A stretch of DNA of 64,000 bases from Streptomyces sp. LaPpAH-108 (GTDB taxonomy: Bacteria; Actinomycetota; Actinomycetes; Streptomycetales; Streptomycetaceae): contig NZ_KB891995.1 of the NCBI RefSeq assembly GCF_000373625.1, forward strand, positions 542,882-606,881, written 5' to 3'. Under the pieces are notes generated by a model. The model saw nothing but the letters and a program-made list of their open reading frames with translations, was not told the DNA's origin and made no database searches. The translations under genes and the position numbers were made by a program. Shown here in pieces: positions 51,928 through 60,172 of the stretch. Position 1 is the stretch's first letter. The number at the start of each line of letters is the position of its first letter.

Positions 51928-54900
51928 ATGACGCGAGCCGAGCAGCCAACGGCCCCCACCCCAGCACCGGACGACGCACTGGTCGCGGATTCCCGCGAAC
52001 GCGCCGTCCGTTCCCTGCTGCGCCGACCGGACCTGCGGCGCCTGTGCGGCGCACACCTCGTGAGCGGTACGGGCGACGCCCTGGCCCTGCTCGTGCTGGT
52101 CCTCCTCGTCCTCCAGGCGGCGGTCGCCCAGGGCGCCTTCGGCGGGGGGTACCGGGGCGTGGCCTTCGCCGTCGCGGTCGTCTTCGCGGTGCGCGTCCTG
52201 GCCACCCTGCTCTTCGGCGCCGTCCTGCTCGGCCCGCTGAGCACCCTGACCGCGCCGGGCGGCCCGCTCGACCGGCGCTGGACCATGGTCGGCGCCGACG
52301 GTGTGCGCGCCGCGCTGCTGCTCGTCGCCCCGCTGTGGATCGACTGGACGCCGGACAACGCGCTGGCCGTCCTGCTCGTCACCGCCTTCGTCACCGGTGT
52401 GGCCGAACGGCTGTGGACGGTGTGCCGCGAGAGCGCGGCCCCCGGTCTGCTGCCCGCACCGCCGCCCGAGGGCGCGACCGTGCGCCCGCTGCCCGACCAC
52501 CTGGAGGCCCTGCGCCGCCTCGCGCTGCGCACCGGCTTCCTCGCCGTCCCGCTGGCGGCTGCCGCGCTGGTCGTCGCCTCCCTGTTCAACAACCTCCTTG
52601 CCACCGGCATCACCTGGTTCGACCAGCACCACGCGGCCCTCGCGTCGTACGTGGCGGCCGGACTCTTCGCCGCCTCCCTGTCCGTGCTCAGCGCCCTGAA
52701 GCTGCCCGGTGTGCGCACCCCGCGCGCGCGGTCGCCGCTGGAGGGCCTGCGCCGCCCGCGCACCGCCGCCGGTGTGGACAAGGGCCGTACGGGCGCCGTC
52801 CTGCCGCTCGTCATCGCCTGCGCCGCCGTGGCCGGGTCCATCGCCGCCGCCGTCGCCGTGTGCGTGCTGCACGCCACCGACCTGGGTGGCGGCCCGGTGC
52901 TCTACGGCCTCCTGGTGCTCGGCCTGACCGGCGGTGTCGGCGTCGGCGTGCGCACCGCGCCCGCGCTGCTGCCCTCGCTCTCGCGCCGCAGGTTCCTCGC
53001 GCTGGCCATAGCGCTCACCGGCATCGCCCTGCTGGCCGCCGGTCTCGTCCCGGACGTCACCACGGTGCTGCTCCTGGTCACCCTGGCCGGTGTCGCCGCG
53101 GGCGTGTCCGCGAACACCGGGCACGCGCTGCTCGACCAGGAGACCGAGGAGTCCCGCCGGGGCCGGATCACCGAGCACCTGCACGCGGTGGTCCGCGTCT
53201 TCATGGCGCTCGGCGTCCTGATCGCCCCCGTGGTCGCCGGGCTCATCGGCCGCCACCGCCTGGAGAGCGGTCGCTTCGTCTTCGCGCACGGCGGCGCCTC
53301 CTTCACCCTGATGCTGGTCGGCGCGCTGCTGCTGCCGATCGCCGTCCTGGTCCTCGCCAAGGTCGACGACCGCTCCGGCATCCCGCTGCGCCAGGACCTC
53401 AAGGACGCCCTGCTCGGCGGGGACGACCCGGTGACGGCCCCCGCGACGAACGGATTCTTCATCGCCCTGGAGGGCGGCGACGGCGCGGGCAAGTCCACCC
53501 AGGCCGAGGCGCTGGCCGAGTGGATCCGCGGCAAGGGCCACGAGGTCGTCCTCACCCGCGAGCCGGGCGCCACGCCCGTCGGCAAGCGGCTGCGCTCGAT
53601 CCTGCTCGACGTGTCCTCGGCGGGCCTGTCCCACCGCGCGGAGGCCCTGCTCTACGCGGCCGACCGCGCCGAGCACGTGGACACCGTCGTACGGCCCGCC
53701 CTGGAGCGCGGCGCGGTCGTCATCTCGGACCGGTACATCGACTCGTCCGTCGCCTACCAGGGCGCGGGCCGCGACCTGTCCCCGACCGAGATCGCCCGCA
53801 TCAACCGCTGGGCCACCCACGGCCTGGTCCCGCATCTGACCGTGCTGCTCGACGTGCCGCCGGAGACCGCCCGCGAGCGGTTCACCGAGGCGCCCGACCG
53901 CCTGGAGTCGGAGCCCGCCGAGTTCCACGCGCGCGTGCGCTCCGGCTTCCTCACCCTCGCCGCCGCCGACCCCGGCCGCTATCTGGTCGTGGACGCGGGG
54001 CAGGAACCCGAGGCCGTCACCACCGTGATCCGGCACCGGCTCGATGTCGTCCTGCCGCTCTCCGAGGCCGAGATCAAGGCCCAGGAGGAGGCCCGGAAGC
54101 AGGCCGAGGAGGAAGCGCGCCGCAAGGCCGAGGAAGAGGCCGCGCGCAAGGCCGAGGAGGAGCGCCTGGAGCGCGAGCGCCAGGAAGCGCTGGCCCGGCT
54201 GCGCGCCGAGGAGGAGGAGCGCAAGCAGCGCGAGCTGGAGGAGGCCCAGCGCCGCGAGGCCGAGCGCCAGGCGGAGGAGGCCAGGCGCCGGGCCGAGGAG
54301 GCCCACCGGCGCGCCGAGGAGGAGCGGCAGCGGCTGCTCGCCGAGGAGAAGGCCCGCGCCGCAGAGGAGGCCCGCCGCAGGGCGGAGGAGGAGCGCCGCC
54401 GCCGGGAGGCCGAGGAGGAGGCCCGGCTGCGCGCCGAGGCCGAGGCCCTGCGCCTGGAGAAGCAGCGCAAGGCCGAGGAGGCGCTGCTGCGCGCCGAGGA
54501 GGCCCGCAGGCACGCGGCCGAGGCCGCCGCGGCGGCCCAGGAGGCGGCCCGCCGCCGGGGCGCCCCGCGCCCCGCGGACCGGCCCGCGCCCCCGGAGGCG
54601 ACGACCATGCCGACGCCCGTGATCTCGCTGAACAAGGACGACGCGCCGCGTTCCGCGCCCCGCGCGGTGGACGAGACGGTCCCGACCCCGGTCATCGACC
54701 CGAACGCCGACCGTACGGCCGTGCTGCCGCCGGTGCGCGACGAGCGCCGCGAGTCCGAGGTGACGGCCGAGGTGCCGCGTCCCCCGGCGGGCGCCACGGA
54801 CGAGACGGCCGTACTGCCCCAGGTGCCGTCGAACGACGAGACCGCCGTCCTGCCGCCCGTGCGCGGCGACGGCCGGCCGAGCCGGGTGCCCTCCGGCTAC

Positions 54901-55119
54901 TTCCGCGACGAGCGGACCGGCGCCGACGACAGCACCCGCGAGATGCCCCAGCTCGACGCCGACGGCCGCCCGCGCCGCCCGCGCCCCGACTGGGCCGAGG
55001 AGACCCCGCTGGACGACCTCCCGTCGCTCGCGGACGAACTGCTCGGCTCGTACGACGAGCGCGCGTACGGGGCGCCTGACGAGGACGAGGACAGGCGGGG
55101 CCGCAACCGGCGCCGCTGA
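51928..55119 (+). CDS. tmk: MFS-like domain fused to thymidylate kinase and long charged coiled coil
   Basis: The 1063-residue protein has four regions. Residues 1-490 hold about ten membrane helices arranged like an MFS transporter, including a MDQ-like region LDQETEESRRGRITEHLHAVV. Residues 507-710 are a complete dTMP kinase: FFIALEGGDGAGKST (P-loop near 517), REPGATPVGKRLRSILLD, and ISDRYIDSSVAYQGAGR. Residues 712-877 are an Ala/Glu/Arg helix with no proline, a probable long coiled coil. Residues 878-1063 are acidic and disordered with repeated ETAVLPPV motifs. Tmk makes dTDP for DNA synthesis, so the kinase seems tethered to the membrane. The gene stands between topA and holB, and the same fusion is found in S. 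coelicolor. Confidence 0.92.
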   Translation: MTRAEQPTAPTPAPDDALVADSRERAVRSLLRRPDLRRLCGAHLVSGTGDALALLVLVLLVLQAAVAQGAFGGGYRGVAFAVAVVFAVRVLATLLFGAVLLGPLSTLTAPGGPLDRRWTMVGADGVRAALLLVAPLWIDWTPDNALAVLLVTAFVTGVAERLWTVCRESAAPGLLPAPPPEGATVRPLPDHLEALRRLALRTGFLAVPLAAAALVVASLFNNLLATGITWFDQHHAALASYVAAGLFAASLSVLSALKLPGVRTPRARSPLEGLRRPRTAAGVDKGRTGAVLPLVIACAAVAGSIAAAVAVCVLHATDLGGGPVLYGLLVLGLTGGVGVGVRTAPALLPSLSRRRFLALAIALTGIALLAAGLVPDVTTVLLLVTLAGVAAGVSANTGHALLDQETEESRRGRITEHLHAVVRVFMALGVLIAPVVAGLIGRHRLESGRFVFAHGGASFTLMLVGALLLPIAVLVLAKVDDRSGIPLRQDLKDALLGGDDPVTAPATNGFFIALEGGDGAGKSTQAEALAEWIRGKGHEVVLTREPGATPVGKRLRSILLDVSSAGLSHRAEALLYAADRAEHVDTVVRPALERGAVVISDRYIDSSVAYQGAGRDLSPTEIARINRWATHGLVPHLTVLLDVPPETARERFTEAPDRLESEPAEFHARVRSGFLTLAAADPGRYLVVDAGQEPEAVTTVIRHRLDVVLPLSEAEIKAQEEARKQAEEEARRKAEEEAARKAEEERLERERQEALARLRAEEEERKQRELEEAQRREAERQAEEARRRAEEAHRRAEEERQRLLAEEKARAAEEARRRAEEERRRREAEEEARLRAEAEALRLEKQRKAEEALLRAEEARRHAAEAAAAAQEAARRRGAPRPADRPAPPEATTMPTPVISLNKDDAPRSAPRAVDETVPTPVIDPNADRTAVLPPVRDERRESEVTAEVPRPPAGATDETAVLPQVPSNDETAVLPPVRGDGRPSRVPSGYFRDERTGADDSTREMPQLDADGRPRRPRPDWAEETPLDDLPSLADELLGSYDERAYGAPDEDEDRRGRNRRR

Positions 55120-55140
55120 GCGGGCTGGTCCACCGGACGG

Positions 55141-55183
55141 GGCGGCGCCCCCGGAGCTGTCGCACGGCTCCGGGGGCGCCGCC
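55141..55183 (+). terminator. strong terminator after tmk
   Basis: Perfect 17-base arms starting GGCGGCGCCCCCGGAGC with a 9-base loop, followed by TTT, lie 22 bases beyond the stop. Confidence 0.93.
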
Positions 55184-55282
55184 TTTCCACCGTGTGCCCG
55201 GCGCTCGTTTTCGGGGTTGTCGGTGCTCGCCCGCACAATGGAGACCGGACAGGCGCGGTGTGACGGAAGGACGGCGTGACCC

Positions 55283-56488
55283 ATGACCGTATGGGACGAC
55301 CTCGTCGGGCAGGAGAAGGTCGCCGCGGTGCTGGAAGGCGCCGCGCGGGACGCCGACGCGCTCGTCACGGCCGCCTCCGCCGCCGAACCGGTGCCGGAGT
55401 CGTCACGGATGACCCACGCCTGGCTGTTCACGGGCCCGCCCGGCGCGGGCCGCAACCAGGCGGCGCGCGCCTTCGCCGCCGCCCTCCAGTGCGTGAGCCC
55501 CGACCGCGCCCTCGGCGGAGTACCCGGCTGCGGCTTCTGCGACGGCTGCCACACCGCGCTGCTCGGCACCCACGCGGACGTCACCCCGGTCGCCGCCGTG
55601 GGCGCGGAGATCCTGGTCAGGGACATGCGCGACACGGTCCGCAAGTCCTTCACCGCCCCGGCGAACGGACGCTGGCAGATCATCCTCGTGGAGGACGCCG
55701 AGCGGCTGAACGAGAAGTCGGCCAACGCCGTCCTCAAGGCCGTCGAGGAGCCCGCCCCGCGCACGGTGTGGCTGCTGTGCGCGCCCTCCATCGAGGACGT
55801 GCTGCCCACGATCCGCTCCCGCTGCCGTCACCTGAACCTGCGCACGCCTCCCGTGGACGCCGTCGCCGACATGCTGGTGCGCCGCGACGGCATCGAGCCC
55901 GAGGTCGCCGCGGCAGCCGCCCGCGCCACCCAGGGCCATGTCGACCGGGCCCGGCGCCTGGCCACCGACCCGGCGGCCCGCGAGCGCCGGGCCACCGTGC
56001 TCAAGCTGCCGCTGCGCCTGAGCGAGGTCGGCGCCTGTCTGAAGGCCGCCCAGGAGCTGGTCGACGCCGCCGCCGAGGACGCCAAGCAGCTGGCCGAGGA
56101 GATGGACGGCAAGGAGTCCGAGGAGCTGAAGGCGGCGCTCGGCGCGGCCCAGGGCGGGCGGATGCCGCGCGGCACGGCGGGCGTCATGAAGGACCTGGAG
56201 GACATGCAGAAGCGCCGCAGGACCCGTACGCAGCGCGACAGCCTCGATGTGGCCCTCGGCGACCTCACCGGCTTCTACCGCGACGTCCTCGCCCTCCAGC
56301 TCGGCTCCCGCATCGCGCTGGCCAACACCGACGCCGAGGACGCGCTCGACCGCATCGCCCGCTCCAGCTCCCCGGAGTCCACCCTGCGCCGCATCGAGGC
56401 GATCTCCGCGTGCCGGGAGGCCCTGGACCGCAATGTGGCTCCGCTGCTGGCGGTGGAGGCGATGACGATGGCGCTGCGGGCGGGGTGA
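55283..56488 (+). CDS. holB: DNA polymerase III delta' subunit
   Basis: The 401-residue clamp-loader subunit has WLFTGPPGAGRNQAARAFAAALQC near 47-70. The P-loop ends in GRN instead of GKT, as expected for the non-hydrolysing delta' subunit. Four cysteines in CVSPDRALGG..CGFCDGC near 70-92 make the zinc module. It also has LVEDAERLNEKSANAVLKAVEEP near 132 and the SRC motif in IRSRCRHL. It works with delta and tau/gamma to load the sliding clamp. It follows tmk after a terminator, so it has its own promoter, near 55200-55260. Confidence 0.93.
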   Translation: MTVWDDLVGQEKVAAVLEGAARDADALVTAASAAEPVPESSRMTHAWLFTGPPGAGRNQAARAFAAALQCVSPDRALGGVPGCGFCDGCHTALLGTHADVTPVAAVGAEILVRDMRDTVRKSFTAPANGRWQIILVEDAERLNEKSANAVLKAVEEPAPRTVWLLCAPSIEDVLPTIRSRCRHLNLRTPPVDAVADMLVRRDGIEPEVAAAAARATQGHVDRARRLATDPAARERRATVLKLPLRLSEVGACLKAAQELVDAAAEDAKQLAEEMDGKESEELKAALGAAQGGRMPRGTAGVMKDLEDMQKRRRTRTQRDSLDVALGDLTGFYRDVLALQLGSRIALANTDAEDALDRIARSSSPESTLRRIEAISACREALDRNVAPLLAVEAMTMALRAG

Positions 56489-56636
56489 GGCGGTGCGGTG
56501 TGGTGCGGGGTGAGGCGGTGCGGGGCGGGGTGATCTGGCGCGCGGGGCGCGTGACCGGCGGGCGGCGCCGTCCTCCGTACGAGGCACGCGTCGCACCCAA
56601 CGTGTCCACGCCATCGCGCAGGGTTACGCTCGCCTG

Positions 56637-58274
56637 ATGCAGACCGAGCCTTCTCCGCGCCGGTACTCCCGGACGCTGTCCCCGGGGCCGCGCGCGCCCC
56701 GCACCGCCGGCACCCGTGCCCGCGCCACCGCGGCTCTCCTCGCGGCAGCCGCGCTGCTGCTCACCGCCTGCTCCGCCACCGGTCCGGGCGACGCCTCGGC
56801 CGCCGGTACGGTGCAGGCGGCCGTACTGCCCCCGCTGCCCCAGGCGACCCCGGCCGCGCTCGCGCCGTACTACGCCCAGCGGCTGACCTGGCGCGCGTGC
56901 GGTGCCGCCGGTTTCGAGTGCGCGACGATCAAGGCGCCGCTCGACTACGCCAAGCCCGGCGACGGCGACGTCCAGCTCGCCGTCGCCCGCAAGAAGGCCA
57001 CCGGCAAGGGCAAGCCGCTCGGCTCGCTGCTGGTGAACCCCGGCGGCCCGGGCGGCTCGGCGATCAACTACCTCCAGCAGTACGCGGCGCTCGGCTATCC
57101 GGCCGAGGTCCGCGCCCGGTACGACATGGTCGCCATGGACCCGCGCGGGGTCGCGGGCAGCGATCCGGTCGAGTGCCTGGACGGCCGCCAGATGGACGCC
57201 TTCACCGAGACGGACCTGACCCCCGACACCTCGAAGGAGACGGACGCGCTGGTCACCGCGGACCGCGACTTCGCGGAGAGCTGCGGCGCGCACTCGGCGC
57301 GGCTGCTGCGGCACGTCTCCACCGTCGAGGCGGCCCGCGACATGGACATCCTGCGGTCCCTGCTCGGCGACGAGAAGCTGAACTACGTCGGCGCCTCGTA
57401 CGGCACGTTCCTGGGCGCGACGTACGCCGGGCTGTTCCCGCACCGCACCGGCCGCCTGGTGCTGGACGGCGCGATCGACCCCTCGCTGGACGCGCGCCAG
57501 GTGAACCTGGACCAGACGGCGGGCTTCGAGACGGCCTTCCAGGCGTTCTCGCGGGACTGCGTGAAGCAGGCCGACTGCCCGCTCGACAGCAAGGACCACA
57601 CGCCGGACCAGGTCGGACAGCGCCTGCAGTCGTTCTTCCGGCAGCTCGACGCCCACCCCCTCCCGGCGGGCGACGCGGACGGCCGCCAGCTGGGCGAGTC
57701 GCTGGCGACCATCGGCGTGGTCGCGGCGATGTACGACGAGGGCTCCTGGGAGCAGCTGCGCGAGGCGCTGAACTCGGCCATGGACGACCACGACGGCGCG
57801 GGCCTGCTGGCGCTGGCCGACAGCTACTACGAGCGCGACGCCAAGGGCCACTACAGCAATCTGATGATGGCCAACGCGGCTGTGAACTGCCTGGACCTCC
57901 CGCCCGCCTTCTCCGGGCCTGACCAGGTGGAGAAGGCCCTCCCGGCGTTCCGCAAGGCGTCCCCGGTCTTCGGCACCAGCCTCGCCTGGGCCTCCCTGAA
58001 CTGCGCCTACTGGCCGGTCAAGGCCACCGGCGCCCCCCACCGCATCGAGGCCAAGGGCGCCGCCCCCATCGTGGTCGTCGGCACCACCCGCGACCCGGCG
58101 ACCCCCTACCGCTGGGCCCAGTCCCTCTCCCGCCAGCTCACCTCGGCCCGCCTCCTGACCTACGAGGGCGACGGCCACACCGCCTACGGCCGCGGCAGCG
58201 CCTGCATCGACACCGCCATCGACACCTACCTCCTCAAGGGCACCCCGCCCACCCAGGGCAAACGCTGCACCTGA
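56637..58274 (+). CDS. secreted tripeptidyl-aminopeptidase-like alpha/beta hydrolase, lipoprotein
   Basis: The 545-residue product has a long signal sequence with a lipobox LLTAC near residue 43. The catalytic domain shows LLVNPGGPGGSAINYL near 128, the nucleophile VGASYGTFLGATYAGLFP near 248, a late acid in GTTRDPATPY near 483 and the histidine in EGDGHTAYG near 513. It belongs to the S33-type Streptomyces Tap/SlpD/SlpE proteases that remove tripeptides or amino acids from peptide N-termini at the cell surface. Conserved cysteines at AACGAAGFEC, ECLDG and CADCPLD suggest disulfides. A tRNA-Thr gene follows 97 bases downstream. Confidence 0.9.
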   Translation: MQTEPSPRRYSRTLSPGPRAPRTAGTRARATAALLAAAALLLTACSATGPGDASAAGTVQAAVLPPLPQATPAALAPYYAQRLTWRACGAAGFECATIKAPLDYAKPGDGDVQLAVARKKATGKGKPLGSLLVNPGGPGGSAINYLQQYAALGYPAEVRARYDMVAMDPRGVAGSDPVECLDGRQMDAFTETDLTPDTSKETDALVTADRDFAESCGAHSARLLRHVSTVEAARDMDILRSLLGDEKLNYVGASYGTFLGATYAGLFPHRTGRLVLDGAIDPSLDARQVNLDQTAGFETAFQAFSRDCVKQADCPLDSKDHTPDQVGQRLQSFFRQLDAHPLPAGDADGRQLGESLATIGVVAAMYDEGSWEQLREALNSAMDDHDGAGLLALADSYYERDAKGHYSNLMMANAAVNCLDLPPAFSGPDQVEKALPAFRKASPVFGTSLAWASLNCAYWPVKATGAPHRIEAKGAAPIVVVGTTRDPATPYRWAQSLSRQLTSARLLTYEGDGHTAYGRGSACIDTAIDTYLLKGTPPTQGKRCT

Positions 58275-58371
58275 CCACCCCACCGGCCCCCGCCCGGGGG
58301 CCGGTGCGACCACTCCCCGAACCTGTGTAGACTTACCGACGTTGCCGCGCACCCCGGTGCTCGCGCAGCAC

Positions 58372-58445
58372 GCCGCTTTAGCTCAGATGGCCAGAGCAAC
58401 GCACTCGTAATGCGTAGGTCTCGGGTTCGAATCCCGAAAGCGGCT
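58372..58445 (+). tRNA. tRNA-Thr (anticodon CGT)
   Basis: The 74 bases fold as a cloverleaf: acceptor GCCGCTT with AAGCGGC, anticodon stem ACGCA with loop CTCGTAA (anticodon CGT, reading ACG), T-arm with loop TTCGAAT, discriminator T. CCA is not encoded. It marks the junction between conserved core genes on the left and an accessory pocket on the right. Confidence 0.95.
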
Positions 58446-58450
58446 CAGCG

Positions 58451-58486
58451 AAAGCCCAGGACAGAAACTCTCTGACCTGGGCTTTT
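58451..58486 (+). terminator. intrinsic terminator of tRNA-Thr
   Basis: AAAGCCCAGG pairs with CCTGGGCTTT and is followed by a run of T. The loop is 15 bases. It lies six bases beyond the tRNA. Confidence 0.95.
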
Positions 58487-58499
58487 TTGCTTTCCAAGA

Positions 58500-59828
58500 T
58501 CAGTCCGTGGTGGCGGAACACCCTCTCGGGGCACCATGATCGCCACCGGTGGACAGCCGGTGGACGGGCGTGGCGGTGGCCCCCGGTGCCGGGGTCGTGG
58601 AACCGACGGCGAACCGGGTCAGGATCCAGGCCGCGGCGCCCAGCACGGTGGCGACCGATGCCCAGGCGAGGTCGGAGTGCAGCAGTGCGGCACTGGCCGC
58701 GGCCACGCCCGCCATCGACTGCTGGAGGAAACCGCACAGGGAGACGGCGTAGGCGCCGTGGGTCCGACGGCTGCTGACGGCGGTGGCCATGCTGTTGGGG
58801 AACAGCACGGACTGACCGAACGTGGTGACGCAGTACAGCCCGACGAAGGCCACCAGGGCGCCGGTCTGCGGCAGTCCGGGCACCGACCACAGCACGATCA
58901 TCAGCACACCCGTGGCGGTCATCACGAGCGCCCCGGCGGTCATCAGCCGGCCCGAACCCGTCCTGGACACCAGGCGGTTGACGGTCATGGCACCGGCGAA
59001 GTAGGCCAGGCCGAGCAGCAGACCGAGGCTTCCGTACTGGTCGGTGGCGAGCCCGAAGTGCTGCTGGAAGACGAACGGGCTGACCTCCTGGAGCAGCACG
59101 ATGGTCGCGAACCCCGCGCCTCCGGCCAGTGCGGGCAGCAGGAACGCGCGCTGCCCGCTGATCTCGAGGCAGATCCGCAGCACTTCCGACGGCCGCTGCA
59201 CGGCTCGGGCCGACTCGAACGGCACGGTGAACGTCAGCGCCGCGGCGAGTGCGCCGACCACGGCGAGGACCACGAAACCGGCCTCCCAGTGGGCGTACCT
59301 GCCGATCAGGCCGCCGAGGAACTGGCCGCCGCCCATCGCCGTGATGAACGCGATCGACAGCACCGACAGACGCCGGGCCAGTTCGTCGCCGTTCCAGCGG
59401 TCGCGCACCAGGATGCGCGCGATGATCGCGGCACCGCCCGCGCCGATGCCCTGTAGTGCGCGCAGCACGAGCAGTGCCTCGGGAGACCGGTTCAGCGTGA
59501 TCGCCGCGCTGGTGAGCACGAACACCGCCAGCGAGGCCAGCAGCGGGGCCCGGCGGCCGTAGCGGTCCGCGGCCATGCCCCACAGCACCACGGGAGCGGC
59601 GGCGCCGATCACGAAGGCCGAAATGGACAGGGCCGCATAACTGCGGGACATTCCGAAGTCGTGCGCCACGGTCGGCAGCGAAGGCAGATAGATGGTGGTC
59701 GCCATCTGCGCCATGAAGACCAGCAGACAGGACAGTGCCATGAGGCGCCGGTTCACGCTCTGCGGCGCCTCCGGATTTTCTCCGGCCTTTTGCTCACCCG
59801 TGCCCGGATAAACCTTCAGCTCAGTCAT
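58500..59828 (-). CDS. MFS drug exporter, Bcr/CflA type
   Basis: The 442-residue major facilitator protein has about twelve helices. Family motifs are TTIYLPSLPTVAHDFG in helix 1, GMAADRYGRRAPLL (motif A) near 92, and ALQGIGAGGAAIIARILVRDRW near 132 of the H+-antiporter DHA1/Bcr group. The ATG at 59828 overlaps the end of the short upstream frame at 59821-59994 by eight bases, so translation could be coupled to it. The upstream palindromes and XRE regulator suggest control by a small-molecule signal. Substrate unknown; export of an antibiotic or intermediate is inferred. It is on the minus strand between tRNA-Thr and the regulator. Confidence 0.87.
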   Translation of the reverse strand: MTELKVYPGTGEQKAGENPEAPQSVNRRLMALSCLLVFMAQMATTIYLPSLPTVAHDFGMSRSYAALSISAFVIGAAAPVVLWGMAADRYGRRAPLLASLAVFVLTSAAITLNRSPEALLVLRALQGIGAGGAAIIARILVRDRWNGDELARRLSVLSIAFITAMGGGQFLGGLIGRYAHWEAGFVVLAVVGALAAALTFTVPFESARAVQRPSEVLRICLEISGQRAFLLPALAGGAGFATIVLLQEVSPFVFQQHFGLATDQYGSLGLLLGLAYFAGAMTVNRLVSRTGSGRLMTAGALVMTATGVLMIVLWSVPGLPQTGALVAFVGLYCVTTFGQSVLFPNSMATAVSSRRTHGAYAVSLCGFLQQSMAGVAAASAALLHSDLAWASVATVLGAAAWILTRFAVGSTTPAPGATATPVHRLSTGGDHGAPRGCSATTD

Positions 59829-59994
59829 TCTTGCTCCGCAGATCATTGACCAGACGGCCGAAATGTTCGATGTCCGCACGCGTCATGTCGGCACGGATCA
59901 TGATGCGCAGCCCCGCCTTTCCCTGGGCGATGACCAGGAGTCCATACGGGCCCGGTGAACACAGAGATTCGCAACTGGGCGTAGCGAATGTCAA
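59821..59994 (-). pseudogene. short frame resembling the C-terminus of a PLP aminotransferase
   Basis: A 57-codon frame ends in TGA overlapping the MFS start. It reads GLLVIAQGKAGLRIMIRAD with following MTRADIEHFGRLVNDL, like the last strand and helix of fold-type I PLP enzymes (family pattern K-x-LRI-x-(V/I)-x-A-x-HT-x-(E/D)-D-(I/L)). The possible TTG at 59994 has no ribosome site, and nothing upstream continues the protein. It is either a truncated remnant of a biosynthetic aminotransferase or a leader peptide. The TTGACA at 59989-59994 is also a good -35 box, so the same bases could serve as promoter. Confidence 0.4.
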
Positions 59995-60002
59995 CGGATT
60001 CG

Positions 60003-60102
60003 ACCGGCAATGTTCTGCCGGTCGGTGCGTGGGACAGAAACGCTCGAGAAATCCGTACCGGCAAAAATCTGCCGGTTTCCCGACCGGAAAATCTTTGCCG
60101 GT
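60003..60102. promoter_or_regulatory. three 20-base palindromes upstream of the MFS gene
   Basis: Sites at 60003-60022 (ACCGGCAATGTTCTGCCGGT), 60057-60076 (ACCGGCAAAAATCTGCCGGT) and 60083-60102 (ACCGGAAAATCTTTGCCGGT) share the consensus ACCGGCAA-N4-TGCCGGT in a locally AT-enriched stretch. Site 1 ends nine bases before a TTGACA box pointing to the MFS gene. Sites 2 and 3 are 26 bases apart, site 1 is 54 bases away. This is the pattern of an activator or repressor binding cooperatively. The XRE/MmyB regulator upstream is the obvious candidate. Confidence 0.7.
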
Positions 60103-60172
60103 CGACGGCTGTTGAACACGCCGTCGGCATCGATGAGAAGGGGATGCGCGGCCGTGGGGGCGGTCTGCGGAA

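Noticed and set aside
51367..55809. 1480-residue minus-strand frame opposite topA, tmk and holB
   Set aside because: It is a shadow of the plus-strand genes; its Gly/Leu/Arg repeats mirror the coiled-coil and Lys-rich codons on the other strand.
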